Assembly: GCF_014522265.1 (NCBI RefSeq)
Contig: NZ_CP017024.1
Span: forward strand, 903,501 to 967,500
Direction of reading: 5' to 3'
Length of the DNA stretch: 64,000 bases
Source: Pseudomonas oryzihabitans
Lineage (GTDB): Bacteria; Pseudomonadota; Gammaproteobacteria; Pseudomonadales; Pseudomonadaceae
In this document: positions 31,439 to 43,008 of the stretch, piece by piece
Numbering within the stretch: position 1 is the first letter of the stretch
Layout: each line of letters opens with the position of its first letter
Translations under genes and position numbers: made by a program
Notes under the pieces: generated by a model
The model's database searches: none
Seen by the model: the letters and a program-made list of their open reading frames with translations, nothing else
What the model was told of the DNA's origin: nothing

Positions 31439-32077
31439 ATGCCCGTCCACGAAATCCGCCACCCGCTCATCCGTCACAAGCTCGGCCTGATGCGGCGCGC
31501 CGACATCAGCACCAAGAACTTTCGCGAACTGGCCCAGGAAGTCGGCGCCCTGCTGACCTACGAGGCGACCAAGGACCTGCCGGTGGAAGAGGTGGACATC
31601 GAAGGCTGGTGCGGCACCGTCAAGGTGGAAAAGATTTCCGGCAAGAAGGTCACCGTGGTGCCCATCCTGCGCGCCGGCATCGGCATGCTCGACGGCGTGC
31701 TCAGCCTGATCCCCAGCGCCCGGGTCAGCGTGGTGGGCCTCGCCCGCAACGAATCCACCCTGCAGGCCCACACCTACCTGGAAAAGCTGGTGGGTGAACT
31801 GGACCAGCGGATGGCCATGATCATCGACCCCATGCTGGCCACCGGCGGCTCCATGATCGCCACCATCGACCTGCTGAAGAAGGCCGGGGCCAAGGAAGTC
31901 CGTGCCCTGGTGCTGGTGGCGGCGCCCGAGGGCATCGCCGCGGTCGAGGAAGCCCATCCGGACGTGCGCCTCTACACCGCCTCCATCGACGAACGGCTCA
32001 ACGAGCACGGCTACATCCTGCCGGGGCTGGGCGATGCCGGTGACAAGATCTTCGGCACCAAGCAGAAGGACGCCTGA
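31439..32077 (+). CDS. upp: Uracil phosphoribosyltransferase
   Basis: A 212-residue enzyme converting uracil and PRPP to UMP. The PRPP loop [13 protein letters not shown] (about 124-136) and the uracil-site [16 protein letters not shown] at the C-terminus are diagnostic; [17 protein letters not shown] is typical of the N-terminus. uraA follows after 2 bases. The 254-base gap to hpt holds ACCGCGG plus a run of seven T (ending near 31347) and a GCCTGCC/GGCAGGC hairpin (about 31352-31373). These could be an attenuator in the upp leader, but I could not define a promoter. Confidence 0.97.
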   Translation: MPVHEIRHPLIRHKLGLMRRADISTKNFRELAQEVGALLTYEATKDLPVEEVDIEGWCGTVKVEKISGKKVTVVPILRAGIGMLDGVLSLIPSARVSVVGLARNESTLQAHTYLEKLVGELDQRMAMIIDPMLATGGSMIATIDLLKKAGAKEVRALVLVAAPEGIAAVEEAHPDVRLYTASIDERLNEHGYILPGLGDAGDKIFGTKQKDA

Positions 32078-32079
32078 GC

Positions 32080-33345
32080 GTGACCGCGCGGGAACCGCTC
32101 TGGCGGGAGATCCTGGTCGGCGCCCAGATGCTCTTCGTGGCCTTTGGCGCCCTGGTGCTGATGCCGCTGATCACCGGCATGGACCCCAATGTAGCCCTCT
32201 TCACCGCAGGCTTCGGCACCCTGCTGTTCCATCTCGTCACCGGCCGCCAGGTGCCGGTGTTCCTGGCGTCGAGCTTCGCCTTCATCGCCCCGATCATCGC
32301 CGCCAAGGCTGAATTCGGTCTGCCGGCGGTACTGGGCGGGGTGGTGGCGGCCGGCTTCGTCTACACCTTCCTGGGGCTGGCGGTGAAGGTGCGCGGCGTG
32401 GGCTTCATCGACCGCCTGCTGCCGCCGGTGGTGATCGCCCCGGTGATCATCTCCATCGGCCTGGGGCTGTCGCCGGTGGCGGCCAACATGGCCATGGGCA
32501 AGGCCGGGGACGGCAGCGCCCAGCTGGTGCCCTATGCCACGGCGATGATGATCTCCATGCCGGCACTGGTCACCACCCTGCTGGTGGCCATCTACGGCAA
32601 GGGCATGTTCCGCCTGGTGCCCATCCTCGCCGGGGTCTTCGTCGGCTACGCGCTGGCCTTCGTCTTCGGCATCGTCCATACCGAGGGCATGGCCGCCGCC
32701 CCCTGGCTGGCGATCCCGGCCTTCGTCGCGCCGGAATTCCACTGGGGCGCCATCCTGTTCATGGTGCCGGTGGCCCTGGCGCCGGCCATCGAGCACGTCG
32801 GCGGGGTGATCGCGGTGGGCGGCGTGACCGGCCAGAACTACCTCAAGCAGCCCGGGCTGCACCGCACCCTGCTGGGGGACGGCCTGGCCACCTCTTCCGC
32901 CGGGCTGTTCGGCGGGCCGCCGAACACCACCTATGCCGAGGTGACCGGCGCGGTGATGCTGACCAAGAACCACAATCCGCGAGTCATGCTGTGGGCCGCC
33001 GGCTTCGCCATGGTGCTGGCCTTCGTCGGCAAGTTCGGCGCGGCGCTGCAGACCATCCCGGTGCCGGTCATGGGCGGCATTCTCTGCCTGCTGTTCGGCT
33101 CCATCGCGGTGGTGGGGCTGAACATCCTGATCCGCCACCAGGTGGATCTGTCCGAGGCACGCAACCTGGTGATCGTCTCGGTGACCCTGGTGTTCGGCAT
33201 CGGTGGCATCGTCTTCGGCAACGGCGAGATCGGCCTCAAGGGCATCTCTCTCTGCGGCCTGATCGCCATCGGCCTCAACCTGGTCCTGCCCGGGCACAAC
33301 GCCTGGAAGAAGGACGCCGAACCGCCAGAGCGTCCGCTGCTCTGA
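32080..33345 (+). CDS. uraA: Uracil permease (NCS2 family)
   Basis: A 421-residue inner-membrane protein with about 12-14 hydrophobic segments of the nucleobase/ascorbate transporter family, probably a uracil:proton symporter. Family signatures include PVFLASSFAFIAPI, VPVALAPAIEHVGGV with the key Glu, TSSAGLFGGPPNTTYAEVTG and PVPVMGGI. It begins with GTG at 32080, two bases after upp, with AAGGA about 10 bases upstream. With upp it forms an uptake-and-salvage operon. Confidence 0.95.
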   Translation: MTAREPLWREILVGAQMLFVAFGALVLMPLITGMDPNVALFTAGFGTLLFHLVTGRQVPVFLASSFAFIAPIIAAKAEFGLPAVLGGVVAAGFVYTFLGLAVKVRGVGFIDRLLPPVVIAPVIISIGLGLSPVAANMAMGKAGDGSAQLVPYATAMMISMPALVTTLLVAIYGKGMFRLVPILAGVFVGYALAFVFGIVHTEGMAAAPWLAIPAFVAPEFHWGAILFMVPVALAPAIEHVGGVIAVGGVTGQNYLKQPGLHRTLLGDGLATSSAGLFGGPPNTTYAEVTGAVMLTKNHNPRVMLWAAGFAMVLAFVGKFGAALQTIPVPVMGGILCLLFGSIAVVGLNILIRHQVDLSEARNLVIVSVTLVFGIGGIVFGNGEIGLKGISLCGLIAIGLNLVLPGHNAWKKDAEPPERPLL

Positions 33346-33353
33346 CGGCCAGC

Positions 33354-33381
33354 CCAGGATGCCGTTACGCCGGCATCCTGG
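33354..33381. terminator. Hairpin across the hemH stop codon, between uraA and hemH
   Basis: An 11-bp perfect stem (33354-33364 with 33371-33381, core CAGGATGCCG) has a 6-base loop whose first bases are the hemH stop codon on the minus strand. It lies between two convergent genes and may end both transcripts, but neither side has a long T tract. Confidence 0.5.
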
Positions 33382-34416
33382 GTTGTTCGATCGGCTGCGG
33401 CGGCAGTTCCGCCACTTCCTCGCACAACTCCACCAGCGCCCGGGCCCAGGCCGGGTCGTCGTTGACGCAGGGAATCAGCACCAGCTCCCGGCCACCGGCT
33501 TCGATGAACTGCTCGCGCCCGCGATCGCCGATCTCTTCCAGCGTCTCGATGCAGTCGGCGACGAACGCCGGGCACATCACCAGCAGGCGCTTGACCCCCG
33601 CCTTGGCCAGCGCGTCCAGCCGCGCCTCGGTGTAGGGTTCGATCCACTTGTCCTTGCCCAGCCGCGACTGGAAGGACACCGACCACTTGCCATCGGGAAT
33701 GCCCAGGCGCCGGGCCACCAGTTCGGCGGTGCGCTGGCACTGGCTGCGGTAGCAGACGGCCAGGGCCTTGGCGGTGACCTTGCTGCTGTCGGGGGCGCGC
33801 AGGTCGTGCTTGCGATCCTTGACCAGCTTGCGGATATGCCGCTCGGGCAGGCCGTGGAAGGACAGCAGCAGGTGGTCGTAGGGCTCTTCGAGATAGGGCT
33901 CAACGCTGGCCGCCAGCGCCGCCTGGTATTCCGGACGGTCGTAGAACGGCGGCAGGATCTTCAGCGTCAGCGGCAGCTGGTGGGCCTCGATCACCCGCCG
34001 CGCCTCGACGATGGCGGTGGTGGTGGTGCTGTCGGCGAATTGCGGATAGAGCGGCGCATAGGTCACCTCGCGGATGCCCTGGCTGGCCAGGCGCTTGAGC
34101 ACCGTTTCCACCGAGGGTTCGCCGTATCTCATGCACAACTCCACCGGACCGTGCCGCCAGAGTGGCCGTACGGCTTCCTGCAGCCGGCGGCTGAGCACGA
34201 TCAATGGCGAGCCGTCGTCCCACCAGATCGACTCATAGGCCTCGGCCGAGGCGGCGGGTCGCTTGATCAGCACCAGGGATACCAGCAGCCGGCGCAGCGG
34301 CCAGGGCAGATCGACCACATAGGGGTCCATCAGGAACTGGTTCAGATAGCGCTTCACGTCGGGGACGTGGGGCGAATCGGGCGAACCCAGGTTGGCGAGC
34401 AGCAGAGCGTTGGTAG

Positions 34417-34420
<4 letters not shown>
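33365..34420 (-). CDS. hemH: Ferrochelatase
   Basis: A 351-residue enzyme that inserts ferrous iron into protoporphyrin IX, the last step of protoheme synthesis. [11 protein letters not shown] at the N-terminus, [13 protein letters not shown] and [13 protein letters not shown] with the conserved His of the active site are diagnostic. It overlaps the upstream epimerase gene by 4 bases (ATGA). The stop codon lies in the loop of a hairpin shared with uraA. Its neighbourhood with photolyase and flavin oxidoreductase genes fits the phototoxic nature of porphyrins. Confidence 0.96.
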
Positions 34421-36487
<2,067 letters not shown>

Positions 36488-36561
36488 TCGACGAAGCGCA
36501 CGCCGTCTGTAACCTGCAGCGAATCTTTTACCGCAGCCCCCTGTCGAAAGTTGCACCAAAC

Positions 36562-36588
36562 TTGTACAAATAGGAAAACCTTGTACAA
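36562..36588 (+). promoter_or_regulatory. Twin TTGTACAA palindromes, probable operator of the photolyase operon
   Basis: The perfect 8-bp palindrome TTGTACAA occurs at 36562-36569 and 36581-36588, 19 bases apart start to start, in a markedly AT-rich stretch of otherwise GC-rich DNA. It lies 25 bases before the DUF523 gene that leads the operon with the MerR-like regulator and phrB. TTGTAC and TACAAG spaced by 16 bases could also serve as -35 and -10 boxes. TGTACA-type sites are known for LitR/CarH regulators, so autoregulation by the downstream regulator is likely but inferred. Confidence 0.6.
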
Positions 36589-36612
36589 GAAAATACACGA
36601 CAGGGGATCTCC

Positions 36613-37584
36613 ATGGTTGCCAACGCCTCCTCCAGCCTGCCCCGCCCGCGCCTGGGTATCAGTGCCTGCCTGCTGGGTGACGAAGTCCGCTACAACGGTG
36701 GACACAAGGAATCCCGGCTCTGCAGCCAGACCTTCGCCGAGCACTTCGATTTCGTCCGGGTCTGCCCGGAAATGGCCATCGGTCTCGGCACGCCTCGCGA
36801 ACCCATCCGTCTGGTGGGCGACTCCCAGGCGCCGCGCGCCGTGGGTACCGTCGACCCCAGCCTGGACGTGACCGCCGCCCTGACCGGCTACGGGGAAAAG
36901 ATGGCAGGCGAGCTGACCGACCTGTCCGGCTTCATCTTTATGCAGAAATCGCCCTCCTGCGGCATGGAGCGCGTCAAGGTCTACCATGCCAACGGCCAGG
37001 GCAGCGAAACCGATGGTCGCGGTCTGTTCGCCGCCGCCATCATGCGTCTACAACCGGACCTGCCAGTGGAAGAAGCCGGCCGGCTGAACGATGCGGTGCT
37101 GCGGGAAAACTTCGTCACCCGCGTCTTCGCCCATGCCCACTGGCAGCAACTGCTGCAACAGGGTCTGACGGCGCGGGCGCTGCTGTCCTATCATTCGCGT
37201 TACAAGTACCAGCTCATGGCCCACGACGCCCATCGTGCGCGGGCCCTCGGTCAGCTGGTCGGCAGCATCGGCCAGCGCAACCTGGACGAGCTGGGGCAGG
37301 AGTATTTCAGCGGCCTGATGGCTGCCCTGAAGAAGTGCGCCACCCGTGGTACCCATTGCAATGTGCTCTATCATCTATTCGGTTATCTGCGTCGGGTCCT
37401 GAGCGACAGCGAGAAGCAGGAAATGCAGCAACTGATCGAGCAGTACCACGAGGGCATCGTGCCCCTGGTCGTGCCCCTGACGCTGCTCAAGCACCACTTC
37501 CGCCAGCATCCGGATCGTTATGTGAACGAGCAGGCCTATCTCCAACCGCACCCCGAACGTCTGAGTCTGCGAAATGCCATCTAG
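36613..37584 (+). CDS. DUF523 and DUF1722 (YbgA-like) protein
   Basis: A 323-residue protein. The DUF523 part (about 12-155) has ISACLLGDEVRYNGGHK, RVCPEMAIGLGTPREP and FMQKSPSCGMERV, with conserved cysteines that may bind metal or a cluster. The DUF1722 part (170-310) has LLSYHSRYKYQLMAHD and resembles E. coli YbgA, which is encoded next to phrB there as well. The biochemical role is unknown; repeated association with photolyase suggests a place in light or DNA-damage response. Its end overlaps the regulator gene by 11 bases. Confidence 0.88.
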   Translation: MVANASSSLPRPRLGISACLLGDEVRYNGGHKESRLCSQTFAEHFDFVRVCPEMAIGLGTPREPIRLVGDSQAPRAVGTVDPSLDVTAALTGYGEKMAGELTDLSGFIFMQKSPSCGMERVKVYHANGQGSETDGRGLFAAAIMRLQPDLPVEEAGRLNDAVLRENFVTRVFAHAHWQQLLQQGLTARALLSYHSRYKYQLMAHDAHRARALGQLVGSIGQRNLDELGQEYFSGLMAALKKCATRGTHCNVLYHLFGYLRRVLSDSEKQEMQQLIEQYHEGIVPLVVPLTLLKHHFRQHPDRYVNEQAYLQPHPERLSLRNAI

Positions 37585-38518
37585 CGCCACCCCCTTGCCT
37601 TCGTCGTCGAACGGCGAAGATCAGGACTACCAGTCCGCTCTCCACGAGGGCTGGCTGCCCATCCGGGAAATCGCCCGGCGCACCGGTGTGAATGCCGTGA
37701 CGCTGAGGGCCTGGGAGCGGCGCTATGGCTTGCTGGTCCCCAAGCGCACGCCCAAGGGCCATCGCCTGTACAGCGAGGCCCATGTGGTCCGCGTGCAGCA
37801 GGTCCTCGCCTGGATCGCCCGCGGTGTGGCGGTCAGCCAGGTCAAGGGGCTGCTCGACGAACAACGGCCCGCGGTGATCCCCAGCGATACGCCCTGGCAG
37901 GCCATTCACCAGGAGATGATTGACGCCATTGGCCGACTGGCCTCGCGTGCGCTGGACGAAGCCTACAACCGCGCCGCCTCGCTCTATCCACCGCGGGTGC
38001 TGCTGGACCAGTTGCTCTGGCCGCTGCTGCGGGAGCTGGAGCGCCTGAGCCAGGCGACCGACGATGGTCGCCTGCAACAGGTGTTCTTCCAGTCCTGGCT
38101 GCGCAGCAAGCTGGGTGCGCGGATCTACCACAGCCAGCACAGCCTCAGAGGCGCGCCCCTGGTGCTGCTGAATCTCGACGAGACCCCGATGAACACCTCG
38201 CTGTGGCTCTGCGCCTGGCTGATCAGCGCCGCGGAATGCCCGGTAGAACTGGTGGAGTGGTCGGTCCCCGCGGGCAATCTGGATCGCCTGGTCGAACAAC
38301 TCGAACCCCGGGCACTGATCCTCTGTCGTGACAGCCGTCCCGACAGCGAGCTGCGGCGCCAGCTGCAGACCTTCGCCAATCGCCATGCGCGCCCCTGCCT
38401 GACGCTTGGTGCGCTGGGCGAATCCCTTACCGCCGATGCCGCGCCGGCGCGCAGCCCCGGCGAAGCCTTCGATCGCCTGCAGAGTGCCGGGCTGCTGCAT
38501 CAGGAACGCCATGCATGA
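37574..38518 (+). CDS. MerR-family regulator, LitR/CarH-like without obvious B12 ligand
   Basis: A 314-residue regulator. The winged helix of MerR proteins covers about residues 27-95: LPIREIARRTGVNAVTLRAWERRYGLL, then GHRLYSEAHV and WIARGVAVSQVKGLL. The C-terminal 200 residues resemble the helical and Rossmann-like region of CarH/LitR, but the ExxHxxG-type motif holding the B12 lower ligand is not seen. It may therefore be a class II LitR, of the kind reported for light response in Pseudomonas putida. It overlaps both the DUF523 gene and phrB, so the operon is tightly coupled, and the twin palindromes upstream are its likely target. Confidence 0.8.
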   Translation: MPSSATPLPSSSNGEDQDYQSALHEGWLPIREIARRTGVNAVTLRAWERRYGLLVPKRTPKGHRLYSEAHVVRVQQVLAWIARGVAVSQVKGLLDEQRPAVIPSDTPWQAIHQEMIDAIGRLASRALDEAYNRAASLYPPRVLLDQLLWPLLRELERLSQATDDGRLQQVFFQSWLRSKLGARIYHSQHSLRGAPLVLLNLDETPMNTSLWLCAWLISAAECPVELVEWSVPAGNLDRLVEQLEPRALILCRDSRPDSELRRQLQTFANRHARPCLTLGALGESLTADAAPARSPGEAFDRLQSAGLLHQERHA

Positions 38519-39936
38519 ATCAGCTCGTCTGGTTTCGAACTGACCTGCGCACCCTCGATCATCCCGCTCTCCATGCCGCCACCGAACAGGGCCCGGTGGT
38601 CGCCGTCTTTCTGCTGAGTCCTGCCCAATGGCAGGAGCATGACGAGGCGGCGGTCAAGGTCGACTTCTGGCTGCGCAACCTTGCCGAACTGGGCAAGACG
38701 CTCAAGTCCCTCGGTATCCCCTTGCTGATCCGCAGTGCCGAGCACTGGGCGCAGGCCCCCCAGGTGCTGCTCGACCTGGCCCGGGAGCTGGGCGCCGAAC
38801 ACCTGCATTTCAATGACGAATACGGGATCAACGAAGCCGCCCGTGACGACGCCGTGGTCAAGGCCTTCGAAGACGCTGGCCTGGCGACCCATCGCTATCT
38901 GGACCAGACGCTGTTCGCGCCGGGGACGGTGCTGACCAAGAGCGGTGGCTACTTCAAGGTTTTCGGCCAGTTCAGGAAGACCTGCCTGGCCCGCCTGGAG
39001 ACCGGTCTGCCGACGCCCCTGCCAGCCCCGGGCAAGCAGCGCAAGAGCCCGGTCCCTTCGGACAAGCTGCCCACCGCGGTCGAGGGTTTCGCAGCCACCG
39101 CCGCCGACCTGCAAGGGCTATGGCCGGCAGGGGAAGAGGAAGCACTGCAGCGTCTGGAAGCCTTCATCCGGGATGATCTGGAAGACTATCAGCGGGCGCG
39201 GGACATTCCCTCCGAACCCGGTACCAGCCAGTTGTCGGCCTATCTCAATGCCGGGGTGCTGACGCCTCGCCAGTGCCTGCAGGCGGCGGTCCGCGCCAAC
39301 GATGGCCTGCTCAGCGGCGGCAAGCAGGGAGCGGCCACCTGGATCACCGAGTTGCTCTGGCGCGAATTCTATCGTCACGTGCTGGTGGGTTACCCCTGGG
39401 TTTCCCGGCACCAGCCATTCAACCGGGATCTGACCGCCCTGCCCTGGCGTGACGACCCCGAAGGCCTCGCAGCCTGGCAACAGGGGCGCACCGGGATTCC
39501 CATCATCGATGCCGCCATGCGCCAGCTCTTGCAGACCGGCTGGATGCACAATCGCATGCGCATGCTGACGGCCATGTTCCTGTGCAAGAACCTGCTGATC
39601 GACTGGCGCCAGGGTGAGCGCTGGTTCATGCGGCAGCTCATCGATGGCGACCTGGCCTCCAACAACGGCGGCTGGCAGTGGAGCGCCTCCACCGGTACCG
39701 ATTCGGTGCCCTATTTCCGGGTATTCAACCCGCACACCCAGGCGTTGAAGATCGATGCCCGGGGCGACTATGTGCGGACCTGGATACCGGAATTGGCTGA
39801 CCTCAAGGGCAAGGCCGTGCATACCCCGGGGGGCCGCTACCTGACGCCCCTGGTGGACCTGGGCGAGAGTCGTCAGCGCGCGCTGGCCGCCTACCGCGGC
39901 ATGGCGCGGAAGAAGGACACGAAAAAGCCGGACTAG
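38515..39936 (+). CDS. phrB: Deoxyribodipyrimidine (CPD) photolyase
   Basis: A 473-residue enzyme that uses blue light and FADH to split cyclobutane pyrimidine dimers in DNA. The N-terminal antenna domain starts LVWFRTDLRTLDHPAL. The FAD domain shows TSQLSAYLNAGVLTPR-like GTSQLSAYLNAG, WREFYRHVL, GRTGIPIIDAAMRQL, GWMHNRMRM and the signature WQWSASTGTDSVPYFRVFNP. It overlaps the regulator stop by 4 bases (ATGA). The stop codon is in the loop of its own terminator. Confidence 0.96.
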   Translation: MNQLVWFRTDLRTLDHPALHAATEQGPVVAVFLLSPAQWQEHDEAAVKVDFWLRNLAELGKTLKSLGIPLLIRSAEHWAQAPQVLLDLARELGAEHLHFNDEYGINEAARDDAVVKAFEDAGLATHRYLDQTLFAPGTVLTKSGGYFKVFGQFRKTCLARLETGLPTPLPAPGKQRKSPVPSDKLPTAVEGFAATAADLQGLWPAGEEEALQRLEAFIRDDLEDYQRARDIPSEPGTSQLSAYLNAGVLTPRQCLQAAVRANDGLLSGGKQGAATWITELLWREFYRHVLVGYPWVSRHQPFNRDLTALPWRDDPEGLAAWQQGRTGIPIIDAAMRQLLQTGWMHNRMRMLTAMFLCKNLLIDWRQGERWFMRQLIDGDLASNNGGWQWSASTGTDSVPYFRVFNPHTQALKIDARGDYVRTWIPELADLKGKAVHTPGGRYLTPLVDLGESRQRALAAYRGMARKKDTKKPD

Positions 39937-39949
39937 GTCCGGCTTTTTT
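39922..39949. terminator. Terminator overlapping the phrB stop codon
   Basis: AAAAAGCCGGAC (39922-39933) pairs perfectly with GTCCGGCTTTTT (39937-39948), with the phrB stop TAG as the whole 3-base loop and a T run to 39949. The A-rich left arm makes it able to work for the convergent pagL transcript too. Confidence 0.9.
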
Positions 39950-39964
39950 CATATCAGCCCTGGA

Positions 39965-40489
39965 TCAGAGAGTATGGCTGTAGAACAGCGCATAGGACTC
40001 GATGCCATCGTTGGGCTGCTTGATGCCGGCGTTGGAGTAGTGAGTCGCACGGATGCCGACGCGCTGGGTGTCGCCGATCTTCAGGCCCAGGCCGATACGG
40101 TCTTCGAAGTTGAAGGCAGAACCCAGGTCCTGCTCGCCAACCTTGGTGCTGGAGAAGACGGCGACGCCGATACCGGCTTCGACGAAGGGCTTCACCTGGC
40201 CCTGGCCGAATTCGTAGACGAACACCGGGGCGAAGGACAGCGAATGCTGGTCGGAAGACCGGCCGTTGTCACCTTCCCAGTAGGTGTAGCCCGCATCCCA
40301 GTAGCCGGTCAGGCGACCGGTGGAGCTCTGCCACCAGCTCCTGTCCCAATTCCAGCCGGCACCGATACGGTAGGTCATGCCGCTCTGGCTGGTGGCACCG
40401 ACTGCCCCGGTGATTTCCACAGCCTGTGCCGATGCGATGCCACCCAGAGAAAGCGCGGCGGCTACTGCGAGGGAAAGCAATTTGTTCAT
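39965..40489 (-). CDS. pagL: Lipid A 3-O-deacylase PagL
   Basis: A 174-residue outer-membrane beta-barrel enzyme that removes the 3-O-acyl chain of lipid A, lowering its immune activity. A signal peptide ends at AQA (residue 23). Catalytic residues known for PagL can be matched: His150 and Ser152 in THYSNAG, and Glu164 in NDGIES. The C-terminus ends in hydrophobic-alternating YALFYSHTL as in outer-membrane barrels. On the minus strand TTGATG (40545-40540) and TAAAAA (40521-40516), 18 bases apart, could be its promoter. It lies downstream of murI. Confidence 0.88.
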   Translation of the reverse strand: MNKLLSLAVAAALSLGGIASAQAVEITGAVGATSQSGMTYRIGAGWNWDRSWWQSSTGRLTGYWDAGYTYWEGDNGRSSDQHSLSFAPVFVYEFGQGQVKPFVEAGIGVAVFSSTKVGEQDLGSAFNFEDRIGLGLKIGDTQRVGIRATHYSNAGIKQPNDGIESYALFYSHTL

Positions 40490-40641
40490 GAGAGTGCCCT
40501 TATGGATGTTTCTAGTTTTTACGAACTGGGAGCATTGACCATCAAGACGTGAAGGTGTTCACAGCCCTGGATATCTTTACCTACAAGGTCGGATGCTAGT
40601 CGCTGGCCCGGCATTTGGCGAGTGAAACCCGGAGGGAAAAG

Positions 40642-41433
40642 TCAGACGAACGCCTTTACCTCGGCCCCTGCCGGCCAGAGCTGCGGCAACACGGCGCGAA
40701 GCTCGGCGGGGTCGCCCGAGGTCCAGAATCGCGTAGGGCCGGCCGGCCCTTCCGCCAGGCGTCCGTCCCGCGCCAGCAGACTGTGCAGGCGCCGCGCCAC
40801 GGCGGCGCCGGTGTCCACCAGGATGACCTGCGGTGGCACCAGTTCGGCCAGCAAGGGACGCAGGAAGGGATAGTGGGTGCAGCCCAGGATCAGGGTGTCG
40901 CACTGCGCCGCCAGCAAGGGGGCGAGAAAGCCCTCCAGCAGGCGCCGGGTCTCGGGGCCGTGCAGATCGCCGCGCTCGACCTGTTCCACCAGTCCCGGAC
41001 AGGGCTGGGTCAACACCTGGACGCCCAGGGCGAAGCGGTCCAGCAAGGCGGCGAACTTGGCGCTCTGCAGGGTACCGGTGGTCGCCAGCACCCCGACCCG
41101 GCCATTGCGGGTCGCCGCCGCGGCGGGCTTGACCGCGGGTTCCATGCCGACGATGGACCAGCGGGGATAGCGTTCGCGCAGATCGGCCACGGCCGCCACG
41201 GTGGCGGTGTTGCAGGCCACCACCAGGGCCTTGGCGCCCTGCGCGTGCAGCCGCGCCGCGATCAGCTGGCAGCGCTCGCGGATGAAGGCAGGGGTCTTTT
41301 CGCCATAGGGAATATGGCCGCAATCGGCGACGTAATGCAGGGTTTCCGCCGGCAGCAGCTGGCGGATCTCCGCCAGCACCGACAGGCCGCCGACGCCCGA
41401 GTCGAAGACCCCGACCGGCGCCTCGTCAGCCAT
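40642..41433 (-). CDS. murI: Glutamate racemase
   Basis: A 263-residue cofactor-independent racemase that supplies D-glutamate for peptidoglycan. The two catalytic cysteines are Cys74 in VACNTATV and Cys185 in [20 protein letters not shown] (10-20) and the Asp11 acid are present. The ATG at 41433 overlaps the end of moeB by 8 bases. It is the last gene of the hemA-prfA-prmC-moeB-murI operon. Confidence 0.96.
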   Translation of the reverse strand: MADEAPVGVFDSGVGGLSVLAEIRQLLPAETLHYVADCGHIPYGEKTPAFIRERCQLIAARLHAQGAKALVVACNTATVAAVADLRERYPRWSIVGMEPAVKPAAAATRNGRVGVLATTGTLQSAKFAALLDRFALGVQVLTQPCPGLVEQVERGDLHGPETRRLLEGFLAPLLAAQCDTLILGCTHYPFLRPLLAELVPPQVILVDTGAAVARRLHSLLARDGRLAEGPAGPTRFWTSGDPAELRAVLPQLWPAGAEVKAFV

Positions 41434-42181
41434 GGCGGGCGCCGCACACCGGGCAACCCGGATCGCGCTTGACCCGCAATTCGCGGAAGCGACTGCCCGC
41501 CGCATCCACCAGCAGCAGCCGCCCCACCAGGGGCTCGCCGAAGCCGGCCAGGAGCTTGAGCGCTTCCAGCGCCTGCAGACTGCCCACCAGCCCCACCACC
41601 GGACCCAGCACCCCGGCTTCGCTGCAACTGAGCTCGGCTTCGCTGCCCTCGCCATAGAGACAGTGATAGCAGGGGCTGTCGGCGCGACGCGGATCGAAGA
41701 CGCTGAGCTGGCCTTCCAGGCGAATGGCGGCGCCGCTCACCAGCGGGCGTCCCTGAGCCACGCAGGCGGCATTCACCGCCGCCCGGGTGGTGAAGTTGTC
41801 CGAGCAGTCCAGCACCAGATCCACCAGGGCGATGCGCGCCGCCAGGCTGTCGGCGTCCAGCGCTTCGCGCAGCGGCACCAGGCGCACCTCGGGATTGAGC
41901 GCCGCCAGCCGCTGCAGGGCGGAATCCACCTTGCCCTGGCCGATACGGCTTTCATCGTGCAGCACCTGGCGCTGCAGATTGCTCAGATCGACCTGGTCGA
42001 AGTCGGCCAAGTGCAATTCGCCGACGCCGGCGGCGGCCAGATAGAGCGCCACCGGCGAACCCAGACCGCCAAGGCCGACGATGAGCACCCTGGCGTCTTT
42101 CAGCCGCAATTGTCCGGCGATATCCACCTGGGCCAGCAGGATCTGCCGGCTGTAGCGCAGCAGTTCGCCGTCGCTCAGCAT
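41426..42181 (-). CDS. moeB: Molybdopterin-synthase adenylyltransferase (MoeB/HesA-type)
   Basis: A 251-residue E1-like enzyme that adenylates the C-terminus of MoaD (and perhaps ThiS) for sulfur transfer. The ATP-binding [17 protein letters not shown] lies around residues 36-52, [11 protein letters not shown] and DCSDNFTTR follow, and the zinc pairs are CYHC and, near the C-terminus, CPVC. It starts at ATG 42181, overlapping prmC by 7 bases. Confidence 0.94.
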   Translation of the reverse strand: MLSDGELLRYSRQILLAQVDIAGQLRLKDARVLIVGLGGLGSPVALYLAAAGVGELHLADFDQVDLSNLQRQVLHDESRIGQGKVDSALQRLAALNPEVRLVPLREALDADSLAARIALVDLVLDCSDNFTTRAAVNAACVAQGRPLVSGAAIRLEGQLSVFDPRRADSPCYHCLYGEGSEAELSCSEAGVLGPVVGLVGSLQALEALKLLAGFGEPLVGRLLLVDAAGSRFRELRVKRDPGCPVCGARHG

Positions 42182-43005
42182 GGCCGACGTCCTCCGCTGA
42201 TGCGTTCGTGACCACCCAGGTCCTGGCGACTCTCGACCTCGACGAAGCCCTGGCGAACCAGCAGATCGCGCACCGCGGCGGCCTGGTCGAAGCCGTGCTC
42301 CAGCCACAGCCAGCCATCCGGCTGCAGGTGCGCGGGCGCCGCCGCGACCAGTTCGCGGATATCGTCCAGGCCATCGACGCCGGCCACCAGGGCGCTGCGC
42401 GGCTCGAAACGCACGTCGCCCTCATCCAGATGGCGATCGCTGCCGGCGATATAGGGGGGATTGCTGACGATAAGGTCGAACCGCTGTCCGGCGAGGGCGC
42501 CGAACCAGTGACTCTGCTGAAAGACCGCATTGCCCAGGCGCAGGCGCTGGGCATTGCGTTGCGCCAGTTCCACCGCCGCCGCGATGCGATCCACGCCGCT
42601 GACCTGCCAGCGCGGCCGTTCATGGGCCAGGGCCAGGGCGATGGCACCGGTGCCGGTGCCCAGGTCCAGTACCCGCGCCTCGTCGGCCAGGGGCAATGCC
42701 AGGGCGGTTTCCACCAGCACCTCGGTATCGGGGCGGGGGATCAGGGTGTCGGGACTCACTTCCAGATCGAGCGACCAGAAGCCTTGCTGGCCAAGGATAT
42801 AGGCCACCGGCTCACCCTGCCGGCGCCGTTCGAGATCGGCCCGAAAACGCGCCAGGGCCTCGCGCGGCACCAGCTTTTCCGGCCAGGTGCGCAGGTAGCT
42901 GCGCGGCTTGTCCAGGGCGGCGGCCAGCAGCAGTTCCACATCCAGGCGGGCGCTGGGCGAATCCGGTAGCTGGCTTTCGCGCAACAGGGCGCCGATGGTG
43001 GCCAT
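42175..43005 (-). CDS. prmC: Peptide chain release factor N5-glutamine methyltransferase
   Basis: A 276-residue SAM-dependent enzyme that methylates the Gln of the GGQ motif in release factors RF1 and RF2. The catalytic NPPY is in IVSNPPYIAG, SAM motif I is VLDLGTGTGAIALALA, and IPRPDTEVLVE is a family signature. It lies 3 bases after prfA, which encodes one of its substrates, a conserved arrangement. Confidence 0.96.
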   Translation of the reverse strand: MATIGALLRESQLPDSPSARLDVELLLAAALDKPRSYLRTWPEKLVPREALARFRADLERRRQGEPVAYILGQQGFWSLDLEVSPDTLIPRPDTEVLVETALALPLADEARVLDLGTGTGAIALALAHERPRWQVSGVDRIAAAVELAQRNAQRLRLGNAVFQQSHWFGALAGQRFDLIVSNPPYIAGSDRHLDEGDVRFEPRSALVAGVDGLDDIRELVAAAPAHLQPDGWLWLEHGFDQAAAVRDLLVRQGFVEVESRQDLGGHERISGGRRPC

Positions 43006-43008
43006 GGC

